This document shows positions 31,442 through 38,004 of a DNA stretch of 59,693 nucleotides, one piece after another (position 1 is the first letter of the stretch; each line of letters opens with the position of its first letter). Under the pieces are notes generated by a model. The model was not told where the DNA came from. It did not search any database and worked only from the letters and a program-made list of their open reading frames with translations. Source of the DNA: Minisyncoccota bacterium (GTDB taxonomy: Bacteria; Patescibacteriota; Minisyncoccia; Minisyncoccales; JAQTPW01). The translations under genes were made by a program, and so were the position numbers. The stretch is taken from contig JAQTPW010000006.1 in NCBI GenBank assembly GCA_028712565.1, forward strand, positions 1 to 59,693. The letters are read 5' to 3'.

Positions 31442-32560
31442 ATGAAAAAAGTAATTATCGCCCTTTCCGGCGGAGTAGATTCGTCTGTTGCAGCAGCTCT
31501 TTTGAAAAAAGCAGGTTTTGAAGTGGAGGGAATTTTTATGAAATTAAATAATTTTTCCAAAAATTCGGAAGAAAGAGCAAGACAAGTAGCTAAAGTTTTA
31601 AAAATACCGATTCGCATTTTGGATCTGAGGAAGGAATTTGAAAAAGAAATAATCAATAAGTTTTTAGAAGATTATAAAAGCGGAATTACGCCGAATCCCT
31701 GCGTAATTTGCAACAAAGAAATAAAATTTGGAAAGTTATTGAAAACCGCTTTAAAAGAAAAAGCAGATTTTATTGCTACCGGCCACTATGCAAGAGTTAA
31801 AAATAATTCGAATTTACAAATTAAACCCGAATGCCACGAATATTCGGAGCATTCGGATAAAGATTCGAATCATTCGAATTATACTCTTTTGAAAGGGAAA
31901 GATGAGAATAAAGATCAATCCTATTTTTTGTGGAGATTGGATCAAAATCAGCTAAAGCACATTTTATTTCCAGTAGGCGGCAAAACAAAAGGGGAAGTTA
32001 GAAAATTAGCAAAAAAGTTTAAATTGCCGACCTACAATACCCCGGCTTCCCAAGAAATATGCTTCCTTCCGGGAAAAATCAATGATTTTTTAGAAAAAAA
32101 ATTAAAGGCAAAAGAAGGAAACATTTTGGATTTAAAAGGAAATATCCTTGCAAAGCATAAGGGGCTTTGGTTTTATACAATAGGACAAAGAAAAGGGATT
32201 GGTTTGGCCGGAGGGCCTTATTATGTAATTGGCAAAGATTCCAGAAAAAATGTTTTGTTTGTATCAAAAAGCGAGGGAGATTTGCTAAAAAAAGAAGTTT
32301 TAATAAAGGAAGCAAATTGGATTTCTGGCAAAGAGCCGAAGTTGCCGTTAAAAGTTATGACAAAAATCAGGTATCGAGGGAAAGAAACTTTCGCAAAAAT
32401 TTACAAAACAAAAAATAAAAAGTACAAAGTACAATTTAGTTCTCCGCAGCGGGCAGTTACCCCGGGCCAGTCAGCTGTTTTTTACTTGTCCGTCCGAAGC
32501 CCCGAAGGGGCGAAAGGGGGCGAAGGGCAGGTACTGGTAGGCGGCGGGATAATTTGTTAA
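31442..32560 (+). CDS. mnmA: tRNA 2-thiouridylase MnmA
   Basis: 372 residues. PP-loop ALSGGVDSS, NPCVICN (catalytic Cys), FIATGHYAR, KDQSYFLW and EICFLPG (second catalytic Cys) are all present. It thiolates U34 of Lys, Glu and Gln tRNAs. Two oddities: residues about 121-147 are encoded by a degenerate ATTCGAAT-type repeat array (31803-31882), and near the C-terminus about 12 residues come from a GC-rich palindrome (32490-32530). Co-transcribed with the suf genes, so cluster and thiol supply are linked. Confidence 0.95.
   Translation: MKKVIIALSGGVDSSVAAALLKKAGFEVEGIFMKLNNFSKNSEERARQVAKVLKIPIRILDLRKEFEKEIINKFLEDYKSGITPNPCVICNKEIKFGKLLKTALKEKADFIATGHYARVKNNSNLQIKPECHEYSEHSDKDSNHSNYTLLKGKDENKDQSYFLWRLDQNQLKHILFPVGGKTKGEVRKLAKKFKLPTYNTPASQEICFLPGKINDFLEKKLKAKEGNILDLKGNILAKHKGLWFYTIGQRKGIGLAGGPYYVIGKDSRKNVLFVSKSEGDLLKKEVLIKEANWISGKEPKLPLKVMTKIRYRGKETFAKIYKTKNKKYKVQFSSPQRAVTPGQSAVFYLSVRSPEGAKGGEGQVLVGGGIIC
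31803..31882 (+). repeat. In-frame degenerate microrepeat inside mnmA
   Basis: Near-copies of ATTCGAAT and CATTCGGA recur about every 10 bases. They encode a low-complexity loop rich in Ser, His, Asn and Glu between GHYARVK and the YTLLKGKDENKDQS segment. Reading frame is kept. Confidence 0.75.
32490..32530. repeat. In-frame GC-rich palindrome inside mnmA
   Basis: GCCCC-GAA-GGGGC (32499-32511) followed by further GGCGAAGG units. It encodes SPEGAKGGEG between the FY and GGG motifs of the MnmA C-terminus, where relatives have a short turn. Confidence 0.65.
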
Positions 32561-32569
32561 GATTAAAAT

Positions 32570-32959
32570 ATGAAAATGAATAAAAAAATTTTAATTGCAG
32601 CTGCGTTGGTGTTATTGGTGGCAGCGGGGGTAATTTTTATCGTTTTGAAGAATTCTTGCGACATCAGTAAAATCGATACGAGCTCTATGATTTTGTTTTA
32701 TGGTTCGGGCTGTCCGCATTGCGAGGTTGTTGATGAATATATAAAAACTAATAATGTAGGAGAAAAAATTCAATTTGTTAAAAAGGAGGCATTTTATAAT
32801 AAATGCAACGCAAAGCTTATGTTGAGTTTGCAGGAAAAATGTGCCCTTTCGTCTGATTTGATCGGGTCTGTGCCATTTTTGTGGAACGGAGAGAATTCTG
32901 CTTGTTTTGTAGGATCTCAAGATATTATTAATTTTTTTAAAGCAAAATTAGGAAAATAA
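32570..32959 (+). CDS. Membrane-anchored thioredoxin/glutaredoxin-like protein (CPHC)
   Basis: 129 residues; start at 32570 or the Met two codons on. N-terminal membrane anchor (about 6-26), then a thioredoxin-like half with GSGCPHCEVVDEYI. CPHC is the DsbA/DsbC-type active site. The cis-Pro region is SVPFLWNG. The soluble part should face outside. Two further cysteine pairs may matter (NKC, EKC). One base before a membrane protein with an N-terminal CPVC. Confidence 0.75.
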   Translation: MKMNKKILIAAALVLLVAAGVIFIVLKNSCDISKIDTSSMILFYGSGCPHCEVVDEYIKTNNVGEKIQFVKKEAFYNKCNAKLMLSLQEKCALSSDLIGSVPFLWNGENSACFVGSQDIINFFKAKLGK

Positions 32960-32960
32960 A

Positions 32961-33398
32961 ATGCCTTGTCCTGTTTGTGGATTAGCTGTCGGAATTGGAG
33001 TAGGGTTATGCCGGTGGTTGGGAATTTCCGACTTGATTTCAGGCACCTGGATTGGGGCCTTAATTGTTGTTTTAGCTCTTTGGACGATTGATTGGTTAGA
33101 TAAAAAAAATATCCGTTTTTTATTCAGAAAAATTTCAGTTTTTGCCTTATACTATGCGATTATAATCGTTCCTCTTTATTGGATGAAAATTATTGGAGGG
33201 CCTGCTAATAAATTTTTAGGATTTGATAAATTGGTTTTTGGCATTTTTATTGGGAGTATAGCATTTGCTATTGGGGTGGCTCTGAACAATTTTTTAAAGA
33301 AAAAAAATCAGGGAAAATCATATTTTCCTTTCCAAAAAGTCGTATTACCAATTTCATTTTTATTAATTGCAAGTTTAATTTTTTATTTCACTTGCTAA
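32961..33398 (+). CDS. Cys-bearing membrane protein, possible redox partner
   Basis: 145 residues. Begins MPCPVCGLAVGIG and ends in a Cys. Four hydrophobic segments (about 18-45, 52-72, 83-100 and 120-140). Not a recognised family. The CPVC at the N-terminus and direct coupling to the CPHC protein suggest a thiol-electron relay across the membrane, loosely like DsbB or VKOR in role, without sequence similarity I can see. Confidence 0.55.
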   Translation: MPCPVCGLAVGIGVGLCRWLGISDLISGTWIGALIVVLALWTIDWLDKKNIRFLFRKISVFALYYAIIIVPLYWMKIIGGPANKFLGFDKLVFGIFIGSIAFAIGVALNNFLKKKNQGKSYFPFQKVVLPISFLLIASLIFYFTC

Positions 33399-33410
33399 TT
33401 TTTTAAATTT

Positions 33411-33944
33411 ATGGCTGAAGAATCTCAACAACAAAAAATTCAAGAGTTCTTAAAAAAAGTAAACGAGTCAAAACAAGGGAAATTAGATTTGTCTTCCGAT
33501 GAGGACTTGTCTATAGCTATTATGAATTTGGTTTCCATTGAAGAACATTTTTTCTTCACGGGAGCCAAAACCGGGAAATCGGAATACTTTGATTTGCTGA
33601 ACAAAACCCGGGAAATGAGAAAAGAATTGTTAAAAAAAATAATTAAAGAATACGAGGGCGAAGTTTGGTGCATTTCCAAGCATTTATTAGCCGCAACAAT
33701 GAGGTTAATGGAAGTAGGAACTAAATATTTGGGTCAAGGAGACAAAAAAGAGGCCGAAAATCTTTTTTCCAAAGCTTATGATTTGTATTCTTTGTTCTGG
33801 GGGTTGAATTTAAAATTGCTAAATGTTTCTGATGTTAAAAAAATTGACGATGATCAATTAAATGTCCACGATGAAGAAAAAGGCGGTTTTATGGGAAAAA
33901 TGGGAGATTTGGTAAAAAAACTGATTAATTGCTGCATTGAATAA
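33411..33944 (+). CDS. Hypothetical helical protein, 177 residues
   Basis: Not recognised. All-helical, charged, no membrane segment. A cluster of conserved-looking polar residues (EEHFFFT, CISKHLLAATMRLME) and a terminal CCIE are notable. It follows the redox pair by 12 bases and precedes an SDR whose N-terminus also has CC. Confidence 0.55.
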   Translation: MAEESQQQKIQEFLKKVNESKQGKLDLSSDEDLSIAIMNLVSIEEHFFFTGAKTGKSEYFDLLNKTREMRKELLKKIIKEYEGEVWCISKHLLAATMRLMEVGTKYLGQGDKKEAENLFSKAYDLYSLFWGLNLKLLNVSDVKKIDDDQLNVHDEEKGGFMGKMGDLVKKLINCCIE

Positions 33945-33983
33945 AAATAAAATTAATAACTATTAATTTAAATCTTTAAATCT

Positions 33984-34766
33984 ATGGAAAAAGAAAAAAA
34001 TTGCTGCGGCGGCTTAAGCGGAAAAGTCGCAATTATTACCGGCGCCAGAAGGGGAATGGGAAAGGCAGATGCTTTAACTTTGGCAAGGGCCGGAGTAAAG
34101 GTTGTAGTAGCTGATATTTCCGAAGAAGAATGCCAGCTTGTTGTTGATGAAATAAAGAAAAATGGCGGAGAAGGTTTGGCCGTAAAATGCGATGTTACTA
34201 ATAAATCTGAAGTTGATGGGTTAGTTAAAAAAGCAATTGATAAATTTGGAAAGATTGATATTTTGGTTAATAATGCCGGCATTTGCCAGTTCAAACCCTT
34301 TTTGGAATTGACCGAAGAAGAATGGGATAGAACTTTAGATATTAATTTGAAAGGTTATTTCTTGTGCGCGCAAGCTGTCGCAAAAGAAATGGCAAAGCAA
34401 AAATCAGGAGTTATTATTAATATTGCTTCTGTTGCTATGGGGCAAATGGGTTTGGGAATGTCCGGGCTCGCTCATTATACTGCTTCAAAAGGAGGAATTG
34501 CCGCTTTAACCAAAACCTTGGCTTTGGAATTGGCTCCTTATAATATCAGAGTAAATGCAATAGCTCCCGGCGCAATTGATACGCCTATGTCTTCTTCGGC
34601 TGATATGGATCCTAAAGTTTTGGAAGGAACTTTGTCTATGATTCCGCTTCATAGAATGGGAAATGCGCAGGAAATTGCCAATACTGTTTTATTTTTAGTT
34701 TCTGAAAAATCTTCTTACATTACGGGTTCTATTGTTGTGGTGGATGGGGGGTGGTTAGCGGGGTAG
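33984..34766 (+). CDS. Short-chain dehydrogenase/reductase (SDR)
   Basis: 260 residues, classical SDR. Cofactor motif TGARRGMG, NNAG motif, Ser in NIASVA, catalytic YTASK, and AIAPGAIDTPM. The acid at VVVADIS points to NAD rather than NADP. Close to FabG or glucose-1-dehydrogenase-like enzymes; substrate unknown. N-terminus MEKEKNCCGG has a CC pair not normal for the family. Confidence 0.9.
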   Translation: MEKEKNCCGGLSGKVAIITGARRGMGKADALTLARAGVKVVVADISEEECQLVVDEIKKNGGEGLAVKCDVTNKSEVDGLVKKAIDKFGKIDILVNNAGICQFKPFLELTEEEWDRTLDINLKGYFLCAQAVAKEMAKQKSGVIINIASVAMGQMGLGMSGLAHYTASKGGIAALTKTLALELAPYNIRVNAIAPGAIDTPMSSSADMDPKVLEGTLSMIPLHRMGNAQEIANTVLFLVSEKSSYITGSIVVVDGGWLAG

Positions 34767-34773
34767 AGAGGGC

Positions 34774-34930
34774 GCTCGGCAATAAGGTTTTCAGGTACCG
34801 ATAATAAATCCGCCCAGCCGCGGATTTTTATCTACATTCTCGGCGGCAAACCCCAAAGGGGGCCATGCTTTGCCTCTGCGGACAGCTAACGCTGGCCTGC
34901 GAAAGTTACCTGAAAACCTTATTGCCGAGC
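34774..34930. repeat. Nested palindromic element with 24-bp perfect terminal inverted repeats
   Basis: 34774-34797 and 34907-34930 are perfect inverted repeats of 24 bases, starting GCTCGGCAATAAGG. Inside, AAATCCGC (34806-34813)/GCGGATTT (34820-34827) encloses loop CCAGCC; then a CCCC-AAAG-GGGG hairpin, a CATGC block and a CAGC/GCTG hairpin. Same order of parts as 29035-29155, with different stems. Confidence 0.8.
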
Positions 34931-34937
34931 TTTAGAA

Positions 34938-34970
34938 AACAAGAAAGCACCTCGATCGGTGAGGTGCTAT
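34938..34970 (-). terminator. Intrinsic terminator of the minus-strand 83-residue gene
   Basis: AGCACCTC (34946-34953) pairs with GAGGTGCT (34961-34968); on the minus strand a TTTCTTGTTTT tract follows. Confidence 0.8.
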
Positions 34971-34983
34971 AGGTATGGATAAA

Positions 34984-35235
34984 TTAGGATTTATGTTTTA
35001 ATTTTATAATTCCATTCCAGAAAAGAATTGGTCCCATCAGGACGTAAATAAGTGGAGAGAGAGCTAAGCTCGATAGCGATAAGAATTCGTTAATGCTTAG
35101 AGATCCTATGCTTTGAAAACCATGAAGTGAGAACCATTCAACTAATTGAGGGATACCAAATATGAACCAGAGAATTAAAAGAACTATCAATAATGACCCT
35201 AATGACATCATTAAATAACCTTGAAATTTCTTCAT
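34984..35235 (-). CDS. Small membrane protein, 83 residues
   Basis: Not recognised. Two hydrophobic helices (about 8-32 and 55-75). The start is fixed by a strong AAGGAGG site on the minus strand. It has its own promoter and terminator. Confidence 0.6.
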   Translation of the reverse strand: MKKFQGYLMMSLGSLLIVLLILWFIFGIPQLVEWFSLHGFQSIGSLSINEFLSLSSLALSPLIYVLMGPILFWNGIIKLKHKS

Positions 35236-35257
35236 TCTAAACCTCCTTGCTGAAAGA

Positions 35258-35285
35258 ATAATAGCACGAATAGTGGATTTGTTAA
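35258..35285 (-). promoter_or_regulatory. Promoter TTAACA-16-TATTAT (minus strand)
   Basis: On the minus strand TTAACA (35285-35280) and TATTAT (35263-35258) are 16 bases apart. The Shine-Dalgarno site and ATG follow. Confidence 0.5.
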
Positions 35286-35307
35286 ATTAAAATTAAGGCA
35301 CTATTTA

Positions 35308-35348
35308 AAAAAAGAAAGCACCCGTGCGAACGATGGGGGGGTGCTTTT
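35308..35348 (-). terminator. Intrinsic terminator facing the minus strand
   Basis: AAAGCACCC (35315-35323) pairs with GGGTGCTTT (35339-35347). On the minus strand CTTTTTTTAAA follows. It is similar in its first half to the hairpin at 34938-34970. No minus-strand gene is recognised upstream of it. Confidence 0.65.
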
Positions 35349-35426
35349 AAGGAGGAGATTAAATTTCATATTTTCTTGATTAGAATTTCTAGGAAAATTA
35401 GGAAGGCCTTTGCAAGATTCGCAAAT

Positions 35427-35499
35427 TTAGTGTTAAATTCTTATATTAGAGTCGAGTTATTAGTAATATTGGTGTTCAATTCGTAAATTAGTGTCGAGT
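35427..35499 (+). repeat. Two diverged 31-base direct repeats in a microrepeat region
   Basis: 35427-35457 and 35469-35499 match at 26 of 31 positions and both end in GTCGAGT. The surrounding ATTAGTAATATT sequence is of the same microrepeat type. Confidence 0.75.
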
Positions 35500-35505
35500 C
35501 TTATT

Positions 35506-35709
35506 ATGAAAATAACTAAAGATACAACTTTATCAGATATTCTGGAAGTTCCCGGCGCGGAAAAGATTTTGGCAAAATATAATTTGCCTTGTTTGAGCTG
35601 TCCTTATGCAAAAATGGAGATGGGAAATCTTAAAATTGGAGAAATTTGTAAAAATTACGGCATTGATTTGGAAAAATTATTGATTGAGCTTAATAAAGAC
35701 CAAAAATAG
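35506..35709 (+). CDS. DUF1858 domain protein
   Basis: 67 residues from ATG 35506. The DUF1858/TIGR03980 pattern is clear: KITKDTTLSDILE, then PCLSCPYAKMEMGNLKIGEI with the CxxCP redox-type pair, then a helical end. Often found near Fe-S or thiol proteins; function unknown. A palindromic element follows 10 bases after the stop. Confidence 0.82.
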   Translation: MKITKDTTLSDILEVPGAEKILAKYNLPCLSCPYAKMEMGNLKIGEICKNYGIDLEKLLIELNKDQK

Positions 35710-35719
35710 AAAGGTATTG

Positions 35720-35789
35720 AGTCCGTTAGAAATCACGCCCGCGTTCACGCGCCCGAAGGGCCCTTGGGGCGAGCTATTTCTAACGGACT
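35720..35789. repeat. Palindromic element ending in a -35 box
   Basis: AGTCCGTTAGAAAT (35720-35733) and ATTTCTAACGGACT (35776-35789) are perfect inverted repeats. Inside are CGCG-TTCA-CGCG, CCCGAAGGG and GCCCTTGGGGC hairpins. The final T is the first base of TTGACA (35789-35794). Confidence 0.75.
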
Positions 35790-35817
35790 TGACACTCATC
35801 TCAGCTTGGCCTATCCT
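35789..35817 (+). promoter_or_regulatory. Promoter TTGACA-17-TATCCT
   Basis: TTGACA (35789-35794) and TATCCT (35812-35817) are 17 bases apart, giving a start near 35824 and a 64-base leader before ATG 35888. The -35 box overlaps the end of a palindromic element. Confidence 0.55.
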
Positions 35818-35887
35818 GAACTAAGCTGTTAATAAGCGTAAAACTCATTAAAAGGTCGATTTTATTCAATTTTTCGTATTTATCACG

Positions 35888-36049
35888 ATGCCCACAACAG
35901 GATATTGCGTAAAATGCAAAGAAAAAAAAGAGATGAAAGATGAAAAAGAAGTTTCAATGAAGGGAAAGGGAGGAGTAGCGAGAAGAGCTATGACCGGCAC
36001 TTGCCCAAAATGCGGAACAAAAATGTTCCGGATTATGGGAAAAGCCTAA
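35888..36049 (+). CDS. DUF5679 zinc-ribbon protein, 53 residues
   Basis: ATG 35888 to TAA 36047-36049. GYCVKCKEKKEM and GTCPKCGTKMFRI are the two CxxC knuckles of DUF5679 proteins, which are common, short and conserved in CPR genomes. Function unknown; nucleic-acid binding is plausible. Confidence 0.8.
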   Translation: MPTTGYCVKCKEKKEMKDEKEVSMKGKGGVARRAMTGTCPKCGTKMFRIMGKA

Positions 36050-36064
36050 CGAATTATTTTTTCC

Positions 36065-36091
36065 AAAACCGCCCCCTCTGGGGCGGTTTTG
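36065..36091 (+). terminator. Intrinsic terminator after the DUF5679 gene
   Basis: AAAACCGCCCC-CTCT-GGGGCGGTTTT, a long GC-rich stem with A and T flanks. Confidence 0.9.
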
Positions 36092-36114
36092 CGTCGAATA
36101 GATCGGTAAATTCA

Positions 36115-36143
36115 TTGACATTAAATAACTATTTTGATACTAA
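36115..36143 (+). promoter_or_regulatory. Promoter TTGACA-17-TACTAA of a leaderless mRNA
   Basis: TTGACA (36115-36120) and TACTAA (36138-36143) are 17 bases apart. The ATG at 36150 falls where transcription should start. Confidence 0.6.
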
Positions 36144-36149
36144 AAATAA

Positions 36150-37022
36150 ATGAACTGGCAGATAGCTTTATCTATTGCAATATTCGCAAATACCGCAAGC
36201 ATTATCCTGATTACTTTGGCTGCTAAAAAGCTCCGCGAAAAAAGTTGGGGAATTTTTTTCCAATATCTTTTTTGCGTGCCTCTCGTTTTTCTTTATGCTT
36301 TTTACAGCAAAGAACTTATATTCAAGCCGCTAATTTTTTTATTGGGATTTTTTGTCGCCCTTGGAGCTTATTTCCAATGGAAGGCGCAGGGAATCAGCCA
36401 AAGCAAAACTGTTTTATTCATTCCGGTTATGAATATAATAACTTTGGCTTTGGCAATGGCGTTTCTGGAAGAAGCTGACTCTTGGAATTTAAAATTGGTT
36501 TCCGGCATTTCTCTTTGCTTTTTTGCAATGTATCTTTTAGGCAGATCTTACAATAAAAAGGAAAATGGTATAAGTAAAGTTTCTAATAAGGTTTGGTTAT
36601 TTTTTACCTTAAGCGCGGTTGCCATTTTTGGAGTTGCGCAATTTCTTTTAAAATATTTCACTCAAAATGGTTTGCCCAGAGGAGCATTCCTTCTCGGCTG
36701 GTATGGCGGAGCTTTTCTGGGAAGCATCTTGATTTTATGGTTTGAAACGCGCTTTAAAAAGTCAGATTCTCTATCAAAAACTACAATATTAATTACTCTT
36801 TTGTTAAGCCTTTTTATAGTCGGCAATATTCTTGGCCAATACTTAAGTTATCAATTAGGAGGAAAAGTTAGTTTAGTTGTTCCTTTGCAAGGTTTAATTA
36901 CTGTTGCAATACCTTTGGTTGTAGGGTTATTTCTGTTTAAAGAAGGAAAAGGCGTATCTAAATTAGAAATTGTCGGCTTCTTAACCGGAGGTCTGGGAGC
37001 TGTACTGATTTTATTGAATTAA
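36150..37022 (+). CDS. EamA/DMT-family transporter
   Basis: 290 residues with ten predicted helices in two EamA halves. The second half ends in VPLQGLITVAIPLVVGLFLF and GLGAVLIL, typical of the drug/metabolite transporter fold. Substrate unknown. Its promoter places the ATG at the transcription start. Confidence 0.82.
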   Translation: MNWQIALSIAIFANTASIILITLAAKKLREKSWGIFFQYLFCVPLVFLYAFYSKELIFKPLIFLLGFFVALGAYFQWKAQGISQSKTVLFIPVMNIITLALAMAFLEEADSWNLKLVSGISLCFFAMYLLGRSYNKKENGISKVSNKVWLFFTLSAVAIFGVAQFLLKYFTQNGLPRGAFLLGWYGGAFLGSILILWFETRFKKSDSLSKTTILITLLLSLFIVGNILGQYLSYQLGGKVSLVVPLQGLITVAIPLVVGLFLFKEGKGVSKLEIVGFLTGGLGAVLILLN

Positions 37023-37047
37023 GAAATAAGCTATTCTATTAATTTCA

Positions 37048-37082
37048 AGAGGTATATTCCATTTTAGAATAACCTCTTTTTT
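37048..37082 (+). terminator. Intrinsic terminator after the EamA gene
   Basis: AGAGGTATATTC pairs with GAATAACCTCT across a short loop, followed by TTTTTT. Confidence 0.85.
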
Positions 37083-37091
37083 ATTTCGCCA

Positions 37092-38003
37092 ATGAGCTAT
37101 TTCTTTGATAAGATAATAAAATCAATGCAAAAGAAAAAAGTTATTTTAATCTTTCTCGGAATTTTAGCTATGCTGAATATTCTCGCTTGGATTGCGGTTT
37201 TGGATTTATCAGGGCAGAAATTTCTGGAAGTTACGTTTTTTGATGTGGGGCAGGGAGATTCGAGTTTTATTGAAACTCCAAATGGATTTCAGATTTTAAT
37301 TGACGGCGGGCCCTCTTCCAAGGTTTTGGAAAAATTGGGAAAGAAAATGCCTTTTTGGGACAGATCAATAGATTTGATAATTTCTTCCCATCCGGATCCC
37401 GATCATTTATTGGGTTTAATTGATGTTTCAAAAAATTATAAGGTGGGCGCTGTAGTTACCAATGGAACTGTGAGTTCGAGGCCGGAATTTTTGGAATTTA
37501 AAAATCTTCTGGAAAAAAACAAGGTTCCACTTATAGTTTTAAAGAAAAATAATCAAATTCTGATCGGGGAAAATCTCTATTTTAAAATTTTAGCCCCTTT
37601 GGAGGATTTTGAGGGCAGGGAAGTGGCAGATTTTAATAGTTCCTCAATCGTGGCAAAAATGGGATACTATAAGAGCGCCTTTTTGTTTATGGGAGATACT
37701 CCAAAATCAGTTGAAGAAGATTTGGTTTTAGAAGACGGGGCTCTTCTGGACTCTGATGTTTTAAAAGTCGCCCATCATGGAAGCAAAACTGCAAAAAGCG
37801 AGATTTTTTACGAAACAGTCAGCCCGAAATTCGCAATAATCCAAGTAGGGCTCAATAATCAGTACGGCCATCCGCACCAAGAAGTATTGGAGGCTTTGGC
37901 AAAATATGGTATATATACAATGAGAACAGACCAAGAAGGGGACATTAAAATAATTTCAGACGGGGAAAATTTAAAAATATTATCTAACAACAAAACTTTT
38001 TAA
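37092..38003 (+). CDS. ComEC/Rec2-type metallo-beta-lactamase-fold hydrolase
   Basis: 303 residues. N-terminal anchor (about 18-38). The beta-lactamase fold starts with VTFFDVGQGDSSFIE, with metal ligands in SSHPDPDH (HxDxDH), FMGDT and VAHHGSKT. It corresponds to the stand-alone C-terminal domain of ComEC, thought to degrade one DNA strand during uptake. In CPR cells DNA scavenging is a plausible use. The next gene starts one base after its stop. Confidence 0.88.
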   Translation: MSYFFDKIIKSMQKKKVILIFLGILAMLNILAWIAVLDLSGQKFLEVTFFDVGQGDSSFIETPNGFQILIDGGPSSKVLEKLGKKMPFWDRSIDLIISSHPDPDHLLGLIDVSKNYKVGAVVTNGTVSSRPEFLEFKNLLEKNKVPLIVLKKNNQILIGENLYFKILAPLEDFEGREVADFNSSSIVAKMGYYKSAFLFMGDTPKSVEEDLVLEDGALLDSDVLKVAHHGSKTAKSEIFYETVSPKFAIIQVGLNNQYGHPHQEVLEALAKYGIYTMRTDQEGDIKIISDGENLKILSNNKTF

Positions 38004-38004
38004 A

